Origin: Streptomyces dioscori
Lineage (GTDB): Bacteria > Actinomycetota > Actinomycetes > Streptomycetales > Streptomycetaceae
Direction: 5' to 3'
Length of the DNA stretch: 64,000 nucleotides
NCBI RefSeq assembly: GCF_003024195.1
Contig: NZ_KZ679039.1
Coordinates: 288,285-352,284 of the forward strand
Below the pieces are notes generated by a model. It searched no databases, was not told the origin of the DNA, and was given only the letters and a program-made list of their open reading frames with translations. The translations under genes and the position numbers were made by a program. Of this stretch, positions 50,707-58,414 are shown one piece after another (position 1 is the stretch's first letter; the number at the start of each line of letters is the position of its first letter).

Positions 50707-50736
50707 GTTCCGTTAGAAATGCGGAACGCTGTTCCG
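50707..50736. promoter_or_regulatory. GTTCCG/CGGAAC operator cluster
   Basis: Three half-sites, GTTCCG (50707-50712), CGGAAC (50722-50727) and GTTCCG (50731-50736), form overlapping palindromes; CGGAAC-GCT-GTTCCG is perfect. They lie about 140 bases upstream of the SDR/SDR/TetR operon and are probable sites for its TetR protein (52653-53390). The gap 50518-50873 holds no gene. Confidence 0.68.
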
Positions 50737-50798
50737 TTTAGTGAAGGCCGGTCGTCGCGTCCAGTGCTGGTAGCGGCGCTACGGTTGCGGGGTAGCGT

Positions 50799-50811
50799 CG
50801 ATATTATATCG
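50799..50811. promoter_or_regulatory. AT-rich 13-bp palindrome CGATAT-T-ATATCG
   Basis: The perfect palindrome lies 63 bases before the SDR start at 50874. Its AT content is extreme for this genome, so it is likely the -10 region or an operator. GTAGCG-type words flank it. Confidence 0.6.
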
Positions 50812-50873
50812 GTGTTAGCGTTGCTCCTGTCGGGATGCGAGCAGCGCTACCCGCCGAGACAAGGAGCACCGTC

Positions 50874-51659
50874 ATGACCGAGCAGACCGGCACCGGTACA
50901 GCTACAGGCACCGGTGCAGCCACTGGCACCACCACCCGCGTCGCGATCGTCACCGGCGGATCGCGGGGTATCGGCCGGGAGACCGCGGAGCGCCTGGCCG
51001 CCGACGGATTCGCCGTCGTCGTCAACTACGCGGGGAACCAGGCCGAGGCGGACAAGGCCGTGGGCGCGATCACAGAGGCGGGCGGCAAGGCGTTCGCCTT
51101 CCGGGCCGACGTGGCCGACGAGACCGAGGTCGCGGCCCTCTTCGACGCCGCCGAGTCGACGTACGGCGGGATCGACGTCGTCGTGCACGCGGCCGGTGTC
51201 ATGACCCTGGCCCCGGTCGTCGACACCGACCTCGACGCCCTGGACCGTATGCACCGCACCAACATCCGCGGCACCTTCGTCGTCGACCAGCAGGCCGCGC
51301 GCCGGCTGCGCAAGGGCGGCGCGATCCTCAACTTCTCCACCAGCGTGCTGGCGCTCGCCCTCCCCGGCTACGCGGGGTACGCGGCCACCAAGGGCGCCGT
51401 CGAGGCCATGACCCTGATCCTGGCCCGCGAGCTGCGCGGCCGGGACGTCACCGTCAACGCCGTGGCCCCCGGCCCGACCGCCACCGCCCTGTTCCTGGAC
51501 GGCAAGGACGACGAGACGATCGCGCGGATGGCCGCGCAGCCGCCGCTGGAGCGCCTGGGCACGCCCGGTGACATCGCCGGGGTCGTGTCCTTCCTGGCGG
51601 GCCCGGCGGGCCGCTGGGTCAACGGCCAGGTGGTCCGCGCCAACGGCGGCATCGCGTAA
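50874..51659 (+). CDS. Short-chain dehydrogenase/reductase (FabG-like)
   Basis: The 261-residue protein is a classical SDR: RVAIVTGGSRGIGRETAERL, HAAGVMTLAPVVDTDL, catalytic YAGYAATKGAVEAMTLILAR, VNAVAPGPTATALF. A Thr/Gly repeat (TGTGTATGTGAATGTTT) forms an extra N-terminal tail. The ATG at 50874 follows AAGGAG. It is first in an operon with another SDR and a TetR repressor; the likely substrate is a reactive carbonyl or antibiotic-like compound sensed by that TetR. FabG-like or 3-oxoacyl reductase activity is possible. Confidence 0.92.
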   Translation: MTEQTGTGTATGTGAATGTTTRVAIVTGGSRGIGRETAERLAADGFAVVVNYAGNQAEADKAVGAITEAGGKAFAFRADVADETEVAALFDAAESTYGGIDVVVHAAGVMTLAPVVDTDLDALDRMHRTNIRGTFVVDQQAARRLRKGGAILNFSTSVLALALPGYAGYAATKGAVEAMTLILARELRGRDVTVNAVAPGPTATALFLDGKDDETIARMAAQPPLERLGTPGDIAGVVSFLAGPAGRWVNGQVVRANGGIA

Positions 51660-51699
51660 CCCCACCCTCTTTCCTCCCCTCTCCCTCAGGAGTTCCGTC

Positions 51700-52656
51700 A
51701 TGGGCAAGACGGTCGTCATCACCGGGGCGGGTTCCGGTTTCGGCGCGCTCGCCGCGCGGGCACTGGCCGACGCCGGGCACACGGTGTACGCGGCGATGCG
51801 CGACACGGCCGGGCGCAACGCCCACCGGGTCGCCGAGGCCGAGTCCTGCGCCGCCGAGCACGAAGTCGACCTGCGTACCGTCGAGTTGGACGTCCTGTCG
51901 CAGGAGTCCGCGGACGCCGCCGTCGCCACGGTCCTGGCCGGGGCCGGTGCGCTGGACGTGGTCGTCCACAACGCGGGCCACATGGTGACAGGACCCGCCG
52001 AGGCCTTCACCCCGGCCGAACTGGCCGCGGTGTACGACACCAACGTGCTCGGCACCCAGCGCGTGAACCGGGCCGCGCTCCCGCACCTGCGCGCCCAGGA
52101 GCACGGCCTGGTGCTCTGGGTCGGCTCGTCCTCGACCAGGGGCGGCACTCCGCCCTACCTCGCCCCGTACTTCGCCGCGAAGGCCGCGATGGACGCGCTC
52201 GCGGTGTCGTACGCCGGTGAGCTGGCCCGGTTCGGCATCGAGACGACGATCGTGGTGCCGGGCGCGTTCACGTCGGGTACGGAGCACTTCGCGACCGGCG
52301 GCCACCCGTCCGAGCAGTCCGTGCTCCCGGCGTACGAGGAGCGGTACGCGGGCCTGATGGAACAGGTCGCCGAGCGCCTCGCCGCCCTCGAACCGGCCGG
52401 CACCTCCGCGTCCCTGGTGGCCGACGCGATCGTGGACGTGGTCGACGCGCCGCCCGGCAAGCGGCCCTTCCGCGTCCACGTGGACCCCTCGAACGACGGG
52501 TCGGAGGAGGTCAGCGAGGTCGCGGACCGTATCCGCGCGCAGTTCCTGGCCCGCATAGGCCTCGCAGACCTGCTCACCCCGCGACCTTCCCGACCCTCCC
52601 GACCCTCTCGCCCCTCCCGGACATCTCCGGCGGCCTCCCCGCGGCCCGCCGTATGA
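51700..52656 (+). CDS. Short-chain dehydrogenase/reductase
   Basis: The 318-residue SDR has TVVITGAGSGFGALAARALA, VVHNAGHMVTGPAEAF, VGSSSTRGGTPPYLAPYFAA with the catalytic Tyr and FAAKAAMDALAVSYA with the Lys. The C-terminus has a Pro/Ser/Arg repeat (RPSRPSRPSRPSRTS). The ATG at 51700 follows CAGGAG. The gene ends in an ATGA overlap with the TetR gene. It likely oxidises or reduces the same compound as the FabG-like partner. Confidence 0.9.
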   Translation: MGKTVVITGAGSGFGALAARALADAGHTVYAAMRDTAGRNAHRVAEAESCAAEHEVDLRTVELDVLSQESADAAVATVLAGAGALDVVVHNAGHMVTGPAEAFTPAELAAVYDTNVLGTQRVNRAALPHLRAQEHGLVLWVGSSSTRGGTPPYLAPYFAAKAAMDALAVSYAGELARFGIETTIVVPGAFTSGTEHFATGGHPSEQSVLPAYEERYAGLMEQVAERLAALEPAGTSASLVADAIVDVVDAPPGKRPFRVHVDPSNDGSEEVSEVADRIRAQFLARIGLADLLTPRPSRPSRPSRPSRTSPAASPRPAV

Positions 52657-53390
52657 CCTCGGATAGCGTCACGGCCGTGAGTACGAAAGCGCGCATTCTC
52701 GAAGTGGCGGCGGCCCTGGTCGCCCAGTCCCCCGACGGGGACGTGTCGACCAGGGCCGTGTGCGAGGGGGCCGGCGTCGGCGCCCCCGCGCTCTACCGCC
52801 ACTTCGGGGACAAGGAGGGCCTTCTGTCGGCGGTCGTCGACCACGGCTGGGACAAGTACCTCGCGACCAAGCGGGACCGGCCGCCCGGTACGGATCCGAT
52901 CGAGGATCTGCGGGACGGCTGGACCACGCACGTCGAGTTCGCGCGTTCGAACCCGAACCTGTTCCGGCTCATGCACTCACCCGCGATGCGTACGCCCCCG
53001 GCGGCGGCGCTGGAGGCCCACAGCATCCTCACGGCCGATCTGCAACGGGCGGCAGCGCAGGGCAAGTTGTGCCTGGCGCCCGAGCTGGCGGCTCAGATGA
53101 TCATGTCGGCGAACGTCGGCGTGGCGCTGATGCTGGTCTCGCGCCCGGCGACGTTCACGGACGAGTCGGTGTCGCGCCGGGTCCGGGACGCGGTCCACGC
53201 GACGGTGTTCACGCCGGACGTGACGGGGGCGGCTCCGCAGGAGGCTGTCGAACCGTCCGAGCCCCACGTCCCCTCCACGGCCGCCCACCTGAACGCCCTC
53301 CTCCAGCAGACCCCGCCCCCGGCCCTCACCCGGGCCGAGGGCGCGCTGCTCACGGAATGGCTGGACCGCCTGTCGAACGGGTCGGCGTGA
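52653..53390 (+). CDS. TetR/AcrR-family regulator
   Basis: The 245-residue protein has a TetR helix-turn-helix (AVSTKARILEVAAALVAQSP, CEGAGVGAPALYRHFGDKEG; about residues 10-58) and a ligand domain (ANVGVALMLVSRPATFTDES). Its start overlaps the upstream SDR gene (ATGA), so it is translationally coupled to it. It probably represses its own operon through the GTTCCG/CGGAAC cluster at 50707-50736. A Pro-rich loop lies near residue 200. Effector unknown. Confidence 0.92.
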   Translation: MTSDSVTAVSTKARILEVAAALVAQSPDGDVSTRAVCEGAGVGAPALYRHFGDKEGLLSAVVDHGWDKYLATKRDRPPGTDPIEDLRDGWTTHVEFARSNPNLFRLMHSPAMRTPPAAALEAHSILTADLQRAAAQGKLCLAPELAAQMIMSANVGVALMLVSRPATFTDESVSRRVRDAVHATVFTPDVTGAAPQEAVEPSEPHVPSTAAHLNALLQQTPPPALTRAEGALLTEWLDRLSNGSA

Positions 53391-53402
53391 CCCGGCGGCC
53401 GT

Positions 53403-53798
53403 TCAGTCGCTGAGATCGACCCGCACGGTCAGCAGGTTCGTCCCGAAGAGACGGACGGCGGCGCTGTTCATGCGGGGCAGCGACCTCAGCCGGGCACGGC
53501 TGTCGTCGCTCGGCATCAGGTGGGCGGTGCCGTGGTGCCACCGCCCGCCGACGCGGACGCGTACGCGGGGGTCGGCCTGGATGTTCCGCACGTACTGCGA
53601 CTTGTCGCCGTACTCGGAGACGAACCAGAACGCCCGCCCGACGCGGCGCCCCCCGACGGGTGTCCGCCGGGGCAGACCGGAGGTGCGGCCGGTGGTCTCC
53701 ACGAGCGTGTGGAACGGCAGCCGGCGGGTCAGCGGGTTCGCCAGATACCGCTGAACCCGGGTGACGACCCGAAACCGCAGATCCCGCTCACGCGCCAT
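53403..53798 (-). CDS. DDN-type deazaflavin (F420)-dependent nitroreductase family protein
   Basis: The 131-residue protein has the Ddn/F420 split barrel: LVETTGRTSGLPRRTPVGGR, RAFWFVSEYGDKSQYVRNIQ, PRVRVRVGGRWHHGTAHLMP. It probably transfers hydride from reduced F420 to a small organic acceptor, at or near the membrane. Its start overlaps the end of the DUF397 gene by 11 bases, so it is read with the XRE/DUF397 unit. Substrate unknown. Confidence 0.9.
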   Translation of the reverse strand: MARERDLRFRVVTRVQRYLANPLTRRLPFHTLVETTGRTSGLPRRTPVGGRRVGRAFWFVSEYGDKSQYVRNIQADPRVRVRVGGRWHHGTAHLMPSDDSRARLRSLPRMNSAAVRLFGTNLLTVRVDLSD

Positions 53799-54042
53799 GC
53801 GGCTGCCGCCCCTTCACGGCACTGAGCAGCGCGGAGAAGGCCCCGGGGGAGGCCCCGAGTATCGCTCCGCGGGGGTCACCGCTCTCGGTGAGGTGGATCG
53901 TTTTTGCGGGGGCGGAGGCGGCCACGTGGAGGCAGGCGTCGCCTTCTTGGCAGAGGGAGGACTTCTGCCACGTTTCGGCTACGTGCAGGCAGGACTCGCC
54001 CTGGCCGCAGTAGGACGACTTCTGCCAGGAGTGGTCAAGCAT
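53788..54042 (-). CDS. DUF397-domain protein
   Basis: The 84-residue protein contains two copies of the DUF397 motif, DHSWQKSSYCGQGESCLHVA and TWQKSSLCQEGDACLHVA, followed by FSALLSAVKGR. DUF397 proteins are partners of XRE/DUF5753 regulators in Streptomyces (as in Scr1/BldB-type pairs) and bind or modify their activity. The partner is encoded just upstream on the same strand at 54053-54904. The doubled motif is notable; most have one. Confidence 0.92.
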   Translation of the reverse strand: MLDHSWQKSSYCGQGESCLHVAETWQKSSLCQEGDACLHVAASAPAKTIHLTESGDPRGAILGASPGAFSALLSAVKGRQPHGA

Positions 54043-54052
54043 CTCGGTCCCT

Positions 54053-54904
54053 TCACAGATCCTGGGCGATGGTGTGGATGAAGTCGCGGGACTTCTCGGG
54101 AGGGAGAGCCACGGACTCCATACGGTCGAGGAGAACGCGATACGTGTGCAGTTGAGCTTCGGCGTCCACAAGTGCGGGGCCGTGGGACTGGTCCAGTGAG
54201 ACGGTATCCAGCGGGGGCACGGGGCCGTACATGTACAGGATGGTCTGACCGGAGCCGGGATAGGCGCCGATCGCGAACGGGATCACCTGGACCGTGATGT
54301 GCTCGCGTTCGCTCTGTTCGACCAGGTGTCCGAGCTGGCGTCGGGCGATTGCGGCGCCGCCGACCGGCACGCGAAGCGCGGCTTCGTGGATGATCGCCCG
54401 GTACGGGGTCGGGTCTGGTCCGTCCAGCAGTGCTTGGCGCTGGAGACGGTGACTCACACGATGCTCGATGTCGGTGCGGGAGAACTCAGGCACTACCTGC
54501 CGAAAGATTTCGCGGGCGTGGTCCGTGATCTGGAGCAGCCCCGGCACGTGCGCGGTGTTGGCTGACCGCAGTCGCGTGGAGTGATGCTCCAACTCGGCGA
54601 TATCCAGGAGTGTGGTGGGCAGCACCTCTCGGAAGGTCTCCCACCAGCCACCCTTCCGTTCGCCGGCCAACTCGATCAGTCCCGAGACGTAGTGGGTGTC
54701 GGAACAGCGGTAGATGCGTGCGAGGGCGCGCAGTCGCTCCGGGCTGACGCCGAACCGGCTGGCCTCGATATTGCTGAGTTGCGCCTGGCTGACGCCTAGT
54801 TGGCGGGCGCCTTCGGTGACGGTGAGCCCCGCTCGTTCGCGCAGCCGCCGGAGTTCGGTGCCGAGGCGGATTCGGCGGGCGGTGGTGGCGGTCCTGGGCG
54901 CCAT
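54053..54904 (-). CDS. XRE-family regulator with DUF5753
   Basis: The 283-residue protein has an N-terminal helix-turn-helix (LRRLRERAGLTVTEGARQLG, VSQAQLSNIEASRFGVSPER) and a C-terminal DUF5753 domain with LLQITDHAREIFRQVVPEF, AALRVPVGGAAIARRQLGHL and VIPFAIGAYPGSG. This is a Streptomyces-expanded type of repressor, paired with DUF397 proteins. The DUF397 gene follows after 10 bases. Divergent from the HATPase gene at 55108, completing a familiar three-part cluster. Regulates developmental genes in known cases. Confidence 0.94.
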   Translation of the reverse strand: MAPRTATTARRIRLGTELRRLRERAGLTVTEGARQLGVSQAQLSNIEASRFGVSPERLRALARIYRCSDTHYVSGLIELAGERKGGWWETFREVLPTTLLDIAELEHHSTRLRSANTAHVPGLLQITDHAREIFRQVVPEFSRTDIEHRVSHRLQRQALLDGPDPTPYRAIIHEAALRVPVGGAAIARRQLGHLVEQSEREHITVQVIPFAIGAYPGSGQTILYMYGPVPPLDTVSLDQSHGPALVDAEAQLHTYRVLLDRMESVALPPEKSRDFIHTIAQDL

Positions 54905-55107
54905 GGCTCAACTTTCCTCGATCAACCGCACGTTGGAGTCACCCACACGAGGGAAAACCTCATGCGATTGCCGAAATGGGAAATGTATTAAGTGGTGAAC
55001 CGCTAGCTTACTGAGTGCAGGCGCCACCACCCAGAAGCACCCCGCTCGACGGAGCGACCCGGTCACTGGGCCCCGTACCCAACCCCCACTCGTGATCGGA
55101 GACTCCC

Positions 55108-55545
55108 ATGGCCACCGTATCGCCGCCCTGGGCGTACACCCTCCAACTCCCGCACGATCCACGCGCACCGGGTATCGCCCGCGCAACTCTTCGAACCGTG
55201 CTCGCCGCGCACGACCTCGCCGGTCTCACCCCCACCGCGGAACTGCTCGCCTCCGAACTGCTCACCAACGCCCACCTGCACACCCGGGGCCCGTACGCCC
55301 TCCGGGTCCGCTCGGCGGAGCCGAACCGGCTGCGGATCGCGGTGTGGGACTCCGACTGCGAGATCCCCCCGGCCTTCACTCCAGGGGGCGCCCGCGCCGG
55401 CGTAAGACCCGAAACCGCCGAGACCGGCCGCGGCCTCCACCTCGTACAGGCGTGCGCGGACAGCTGGGGCGCACACGTCCTGGGGTCTGCCCGGGGCGGC
55501 AAACTCCTGTGGGCGGAATGCGGTCACGAGTCGGCGCAGCGGTGA
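55108..55545 (+). CDS. ATP-binding protein, anti-sigma (RsbW-like) HATPase
   Basis: The 145-residue protein has a compact HATPase domain: LASELLTNAHLHTRGPYALR, RIAVWDSDCEIPPAFTP and TGRGLHLVQACADSWGAHVL. Such proteins are serine kinases or anti-sigma factors, very common in Streptomyces beside XRE/DUF397 genes. The N-terminus (SPPWAYTLQLPHDPRAPGIA) is typical of the group. It follows a 200-base region with no regulon site. Confidence 0.92.
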   Translation: MATVSPPWAYTLQLPHDPRAPGIARATLRTVLAAHDLAGLTPTAELLASELLTNAHLHTRGPYALRVRSAEPNRLRIAVWDSDCEIPPAFTPGGARAGVRPETAETGRGLHLVQACADSWGAHVLGSARGGKLLWAECGHESAQR

Positions 55546-55646
55546 GCGCGCCAGTGAGGGCCCGCGCGCAGAGCGCGAGCTGTCCGCCTCGTGAAGGCGG
55601 CACCATACTGGGAGGTGGAGCCACGCCTGTCCGTCAGGAGCAGATC

Positions 55647-55922
55647 ATGAGCGCACAGCCTGAGTACGGCTGGGGAACGATGCCCCAGCCCGAGATCCGG
55701 ACCGTGGACGACCTGCGCAGAGCGCTCAGCCGTTACGGGTTTCCCGGCGATAGGGAGCGGTTCGAGGAGGAGCTGGCGGCAGCCATAGGGGCTTCGCCGA
55801 CCGACGACTTCGCGGGCGCCGCGGCCGTGGTGCGGGCCTACCGTCATCGCGTACGGATCAGGAACTCGCCGGAGGTCATGGCGGCCCTCGAAGACGCACG
55901 TGCCGGGGACGGCGGCCCATGA
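55647..55922 (+). CDS. Small hypothetical protein, antitoxin-like
   Basis: The 91-residue protein (MPQPEIRTVDDLRRALSRYG, ERFEEELAAAIGASPTDDFA) resembles small Streptomyces proteins encoded just before toxin-like genes. CAGGAG precedes the ATG at 55647. It overlaps the next gene by four bases (ATGA). It may be the antitoxin partner of the 55919-56200 protein; that is inference from size, order and overlap. Confidence 0.7.
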   Translation: MSAQPEYGWGTMPQPEIRTVDDLRRALSRYGFPGDRERFEEELAAAIGASPTDDFAGAAAVVRAYRHRVRIRNSPEVMAALEDARAGDGGP

Positions 55923-56200
55923 GCGAAGTCCCGCTGGAGGAGGCCGAGCCCGCCAGGAAGGCGTTCGTCGATCTCACGGAGGGCGAGCAGGAAGTGGCCC
56001 TGGACGCGCTCACGCTCATCAAGGGCGAGCCGGCGGTCGGCCGCGAGATCCCCGGTTGGCGCCCTCCATCCGTGGAGTACACCTACACGACACCGCTCGC
56101 CCGGGACTCCGCCGAGGCGATCACCGTCGTGTACACGCACACACCCGGCCTCGGAGTGACCGTCGTGTACTACTTCCGGGATCCGCAAGTGGTGGACTGA
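55919..56200 (+). CDS. Small hypothetical protein, RelE-like toxin candidate
   Basis: The 93-residue protein (KAFVDLTEGEQEVALDALTL, REIPGWRPPSVEYTYTTPLA, AITVVYTHTPGLGVTVVYYF) has helix then strands in the order of RelE-fold toxins, with the C-terminal VVYYFRDPQ. I cannot point to catalytic residues. It starts inside the end of the antitoxin-like gene. If it is a toxin, the pair is a type II module; otherwise it is a pair of unknown function. Confidence 0.65.
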   Translation: MSEVPLEEAEPARKAFVDLTEGEQEVALDALTLIKGEPAVGREIPGWRPPSVEYTYTTPLARDSAEAITVVYTHTPGLGVTVVYYFRDPQVVD

Positions 56201-56401
56201 GTGGGCGGTCGCCTACCGGTGGTCCGGCCCGTCCGGAGGGGAACGTAATCCGTTCACTCGGACGGGTGAAGCTGGGTTTGCCAAAAGCGCGGGGACTTTA
56301 CACGATTCGCCCGCACTGCGACGGGTCGCTGAGAAACTCGTTTGCCGATTCGAAGGTCGCTCTAGCGTTTCGGGTAACCGACCTACACGAAAGCTGGGGC
56401 C

Positions 56402-56641
56402 ATGGCCGAGTACTTCACTGTCAAGATCCGCCGGATGGGCGTGAGTCTGGGGACGGTCAACGCGTCGGGTGCGATCGCGCTCATCGCGGCGGGTGTCGTC
56501 CACGACGGATCGAGCATCGCCGGGGTGGTCGTCGTCTCGGTGGCGGCGCTCGGGCGGGACGCGGTGATCGCGTGGGCTCCTCGCCTGCGTGACTCGGGCA
56601 ACGGCAACCCGCCCGGCATCCCTGGGATGCCCGCGCTCTAG
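56402..56641 (+). CDS. Small protein with one hydrophobic segment
   Basis: The 79-residue protein has a basic opening (MAEYFTVKIRRMGVSLG), a hydrophobic stretch (GAIALIAAGVVHDGSSIAGV, VVVSVAALG) and a Pro/Gly-rich end (NGNPPGIPGMPAL). I recognise no family. The 200 bases upstream contain CGGGTAACCGACC and no ribosome site close to the ATG other than AAGCTGGGGCC. It may be a small membrane peptide. Confidence 0.5.
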   Translation: MAEYFTVKIRRMGVSLGTVNASGAIALIAAGVVHDGSSIAGVVVVSVAALGRDAVIAWAPRLRDSGNGNPPGIPGMPAL

Positions 56642-56759
56642 GCCCTGTCGTGGTGGCCCCGCGCGGATTCGGTTTCCCGTACCGGTACGGGAAACCGCCC
56701 TTCGCAGACGCCAGTTGGCCGGATGGGGCCGTGCGTCTCCAGCCGTGAAGCTCGTCCGC

Positions 56760-58292
56760 ATGACGAAGTCCATGCGAAAGTCCAAGCGGAACACCGCCCT
56801 CCTCACCGCCTCCGGCGTGGTCCTCGGGCTCACCCTGCCCGTTGCCGCGACCGCCGCCCCGGCCGCAGCCGGAGGCCACAGCACCAGCCCCCTCACCTGG
56901 GGCAAGTGCGAGGGCACCGGCCTCGACCCCCGGCAGCGGTGCGCCACCGTCCACGTGCCCCTCGACTACTCCGACCCCGCAGGCCCCCGGATCGGGATCG
57001 CCGTGTCGCGGATTCCCGCCGAGAAGGCGGAGGTCCGGCGTGGCGCCCTGTTGATGATCGCCGGTGGGCCCGGCGGGGGCAGTCTCGACGAGGTTTCCGG
57101 GAAGGGGCAGCGGTTGCCGCAGGCCGTGCGGGACGCCTACGACCTGGTCGGGTTCGATCCGCGAGGGGTCGGGCGGTCCTCGCCCGTCAGTTGCGGGCTC
57201 GACCGGGACGACCTCGCCCTCACCACGTTCTGGCCCTGGCCCGCCGCCGACGGGTCCGTCACCGCGAACATGGCGACCGCCCGCCGCACGGCCGCCGCCT
57301 GCGACCGCAACGGCGGCGACCTCGTCCGCCACATCAGCACCGCGAACAACGCCCGCGACATCGACCGTGTCCGCGCGGCCCTCGGCGAGCGGAAACTGTC
57401 CGCGTGGGGCGTCTCGTACGGGGCCTACGCCGGCGCCGTCTACAACGAACTGTTCCCGCACCGCACCGACCGGCTAGTGCTGGACAGCAACCCGGACGCC
57501 ACCGGAGCGCGCAGCGGCGGCCAGTTCGCCCGGGGTGCCTGGGCCGCGTTCGAGACCGGTGTCGAGGACGCCTTTCCGGAGTTCGCCAAGTGGGCCTCCC
57601 AGCGCGAGAATCCCTACCGGCTCGCCCATACAGCCGCCGACGTACGGGCCCTCTTCCTGCGGCTCGCCGAACGGCTCGATCGCGAGCCCGTTCCGTGGCC
57701 CGGCGCCAACCCGGCCGAGTTGAACGGCAACGTCCTGCGGCAGGCGATGGTCTACGCGTTGTACGAGCCCGACGATTTCGCCGGGCTGGCCCAGTTGATC
57801 CAGGCCGCCCGGAAGGGGGAGGCCCCGCCCGCGCCCGAGCCCGCCCCGGAATCCCTTCTGCAGAACGGTATCGCCGTCGCCACCGCCACCTTCTGCAACG
57901 ACGGGGACTGGCCGACCGCGACCGCCGTGTACGAGGCCGAGGTCGCGCGCAGCCGCACCGCGTACCCCCTCACCGCCGGGATGCCCCGCAACGCCACCGC
58001 CTGCGCCGCCTGGCCGACGTACCCGAAAGACGCCCCCGTTCGGATCACCGACCGCGGGCCGTCCACCGTGCTGCTCGTGCAGAACGAGCGCGACCCCGCC
58101 ACCCCCCTCGCCGGCGCCCGCGCCGTCCGGGCCGCGCTGGGGCAGCGGGCCGTCATGGTGACCGTGGACGCGACCGGCCACGACGCCTATCTCGGCAACG
58201 GCAACGCCTGCGGAGACCGTGCCGTCACCCGCTTCCTGGTCACCGGCCAGCGGCCCGCGGGCGACAAGTACTGCCGACAGAAGCAGGGTTGA
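56760..58292 (+). CDS. Secreted alpha/beta hydrolase, tripeptidyl aminopeptidase-like
   Basis: The 510-residue protein has a signal peptide (NTALLTASGVVLGLTLPVAA) and an alpha/beta-hydrolase fold with nucleophile Ser in LSAWGVSYGAYAGAVYNELF, Asp in LLVQNERDPATPLAGARAVR and His in VTVDATGHDAYLGNGNACGD. GGPGGGSLDEVSGKG before the nucleophile is the oxyanion strand. Streptomyces has a family of such SlpD/SlpE and TAP-type exported peptidases that remove tripeptides from N-termini. The start at 56760 gives the intact signal peptide. Cysteines near the end may form disulfides. Confidence 0.9.
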   Translation: MTKSMRKSKRNTALLTASGVVLGLTLPVAATAAPAAAGGHSTSPLTWGKCEGTGLDPRQRCATVHVPLDYSDPAGPRIGIAVSRIPAEKAEVRRGALLMIAGGPGGGSLDEVSGKGQRLPQAVRDAYDLVGFDPRGVGRSSPVSCGLDRDDLALTTFWPWPAADGSVTANMATARRTAAACDRNGGDLVRHISTANNARDIDRVRAALGERKLSAWGVSYGAYAGAVYNELFPHRTDRLVLDSNPDATGARSGGQFARGAWAAFETGVEDAFPEFAKWASQRENPYRLAHTAADVRALFLRLAERLDREPVPWPGANPAELNGNVLRQAMVYALYEPDDFAGLAQLIQAARKGEAPPAPEPAPESLLQNGIAVATATFCNDGDWPTATAVYEAEVARSRTAYPLTAGMPRNATACAAWPTYPKDAPVRITDRGPSTVLLVQNERDPATPLAGARAVRAALGQRAVMVTVDATGHDAYLGNGNACGDRAVTRFLVTGQRPAGDKYCRQKQG

Positions 58293-58414
58293 GGCCGGGT
58301 TGAGGCCGGGTTCACGCGCGCCACTGCCGTCCCATCTCCTATCCTCGCTGCGAAGGCGTCGGCGGCGATGCGGCGGCGGCGATTCGGCGGGTGTCGGGGA
58401 TAGAGGAAGTACGC

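Noticed and set aside
50671..50877. A 68-residue frame in the SDR promoter region
   Set aside because: It runs over the operator palindromes and the SDR start, and shows no conservation pattern.
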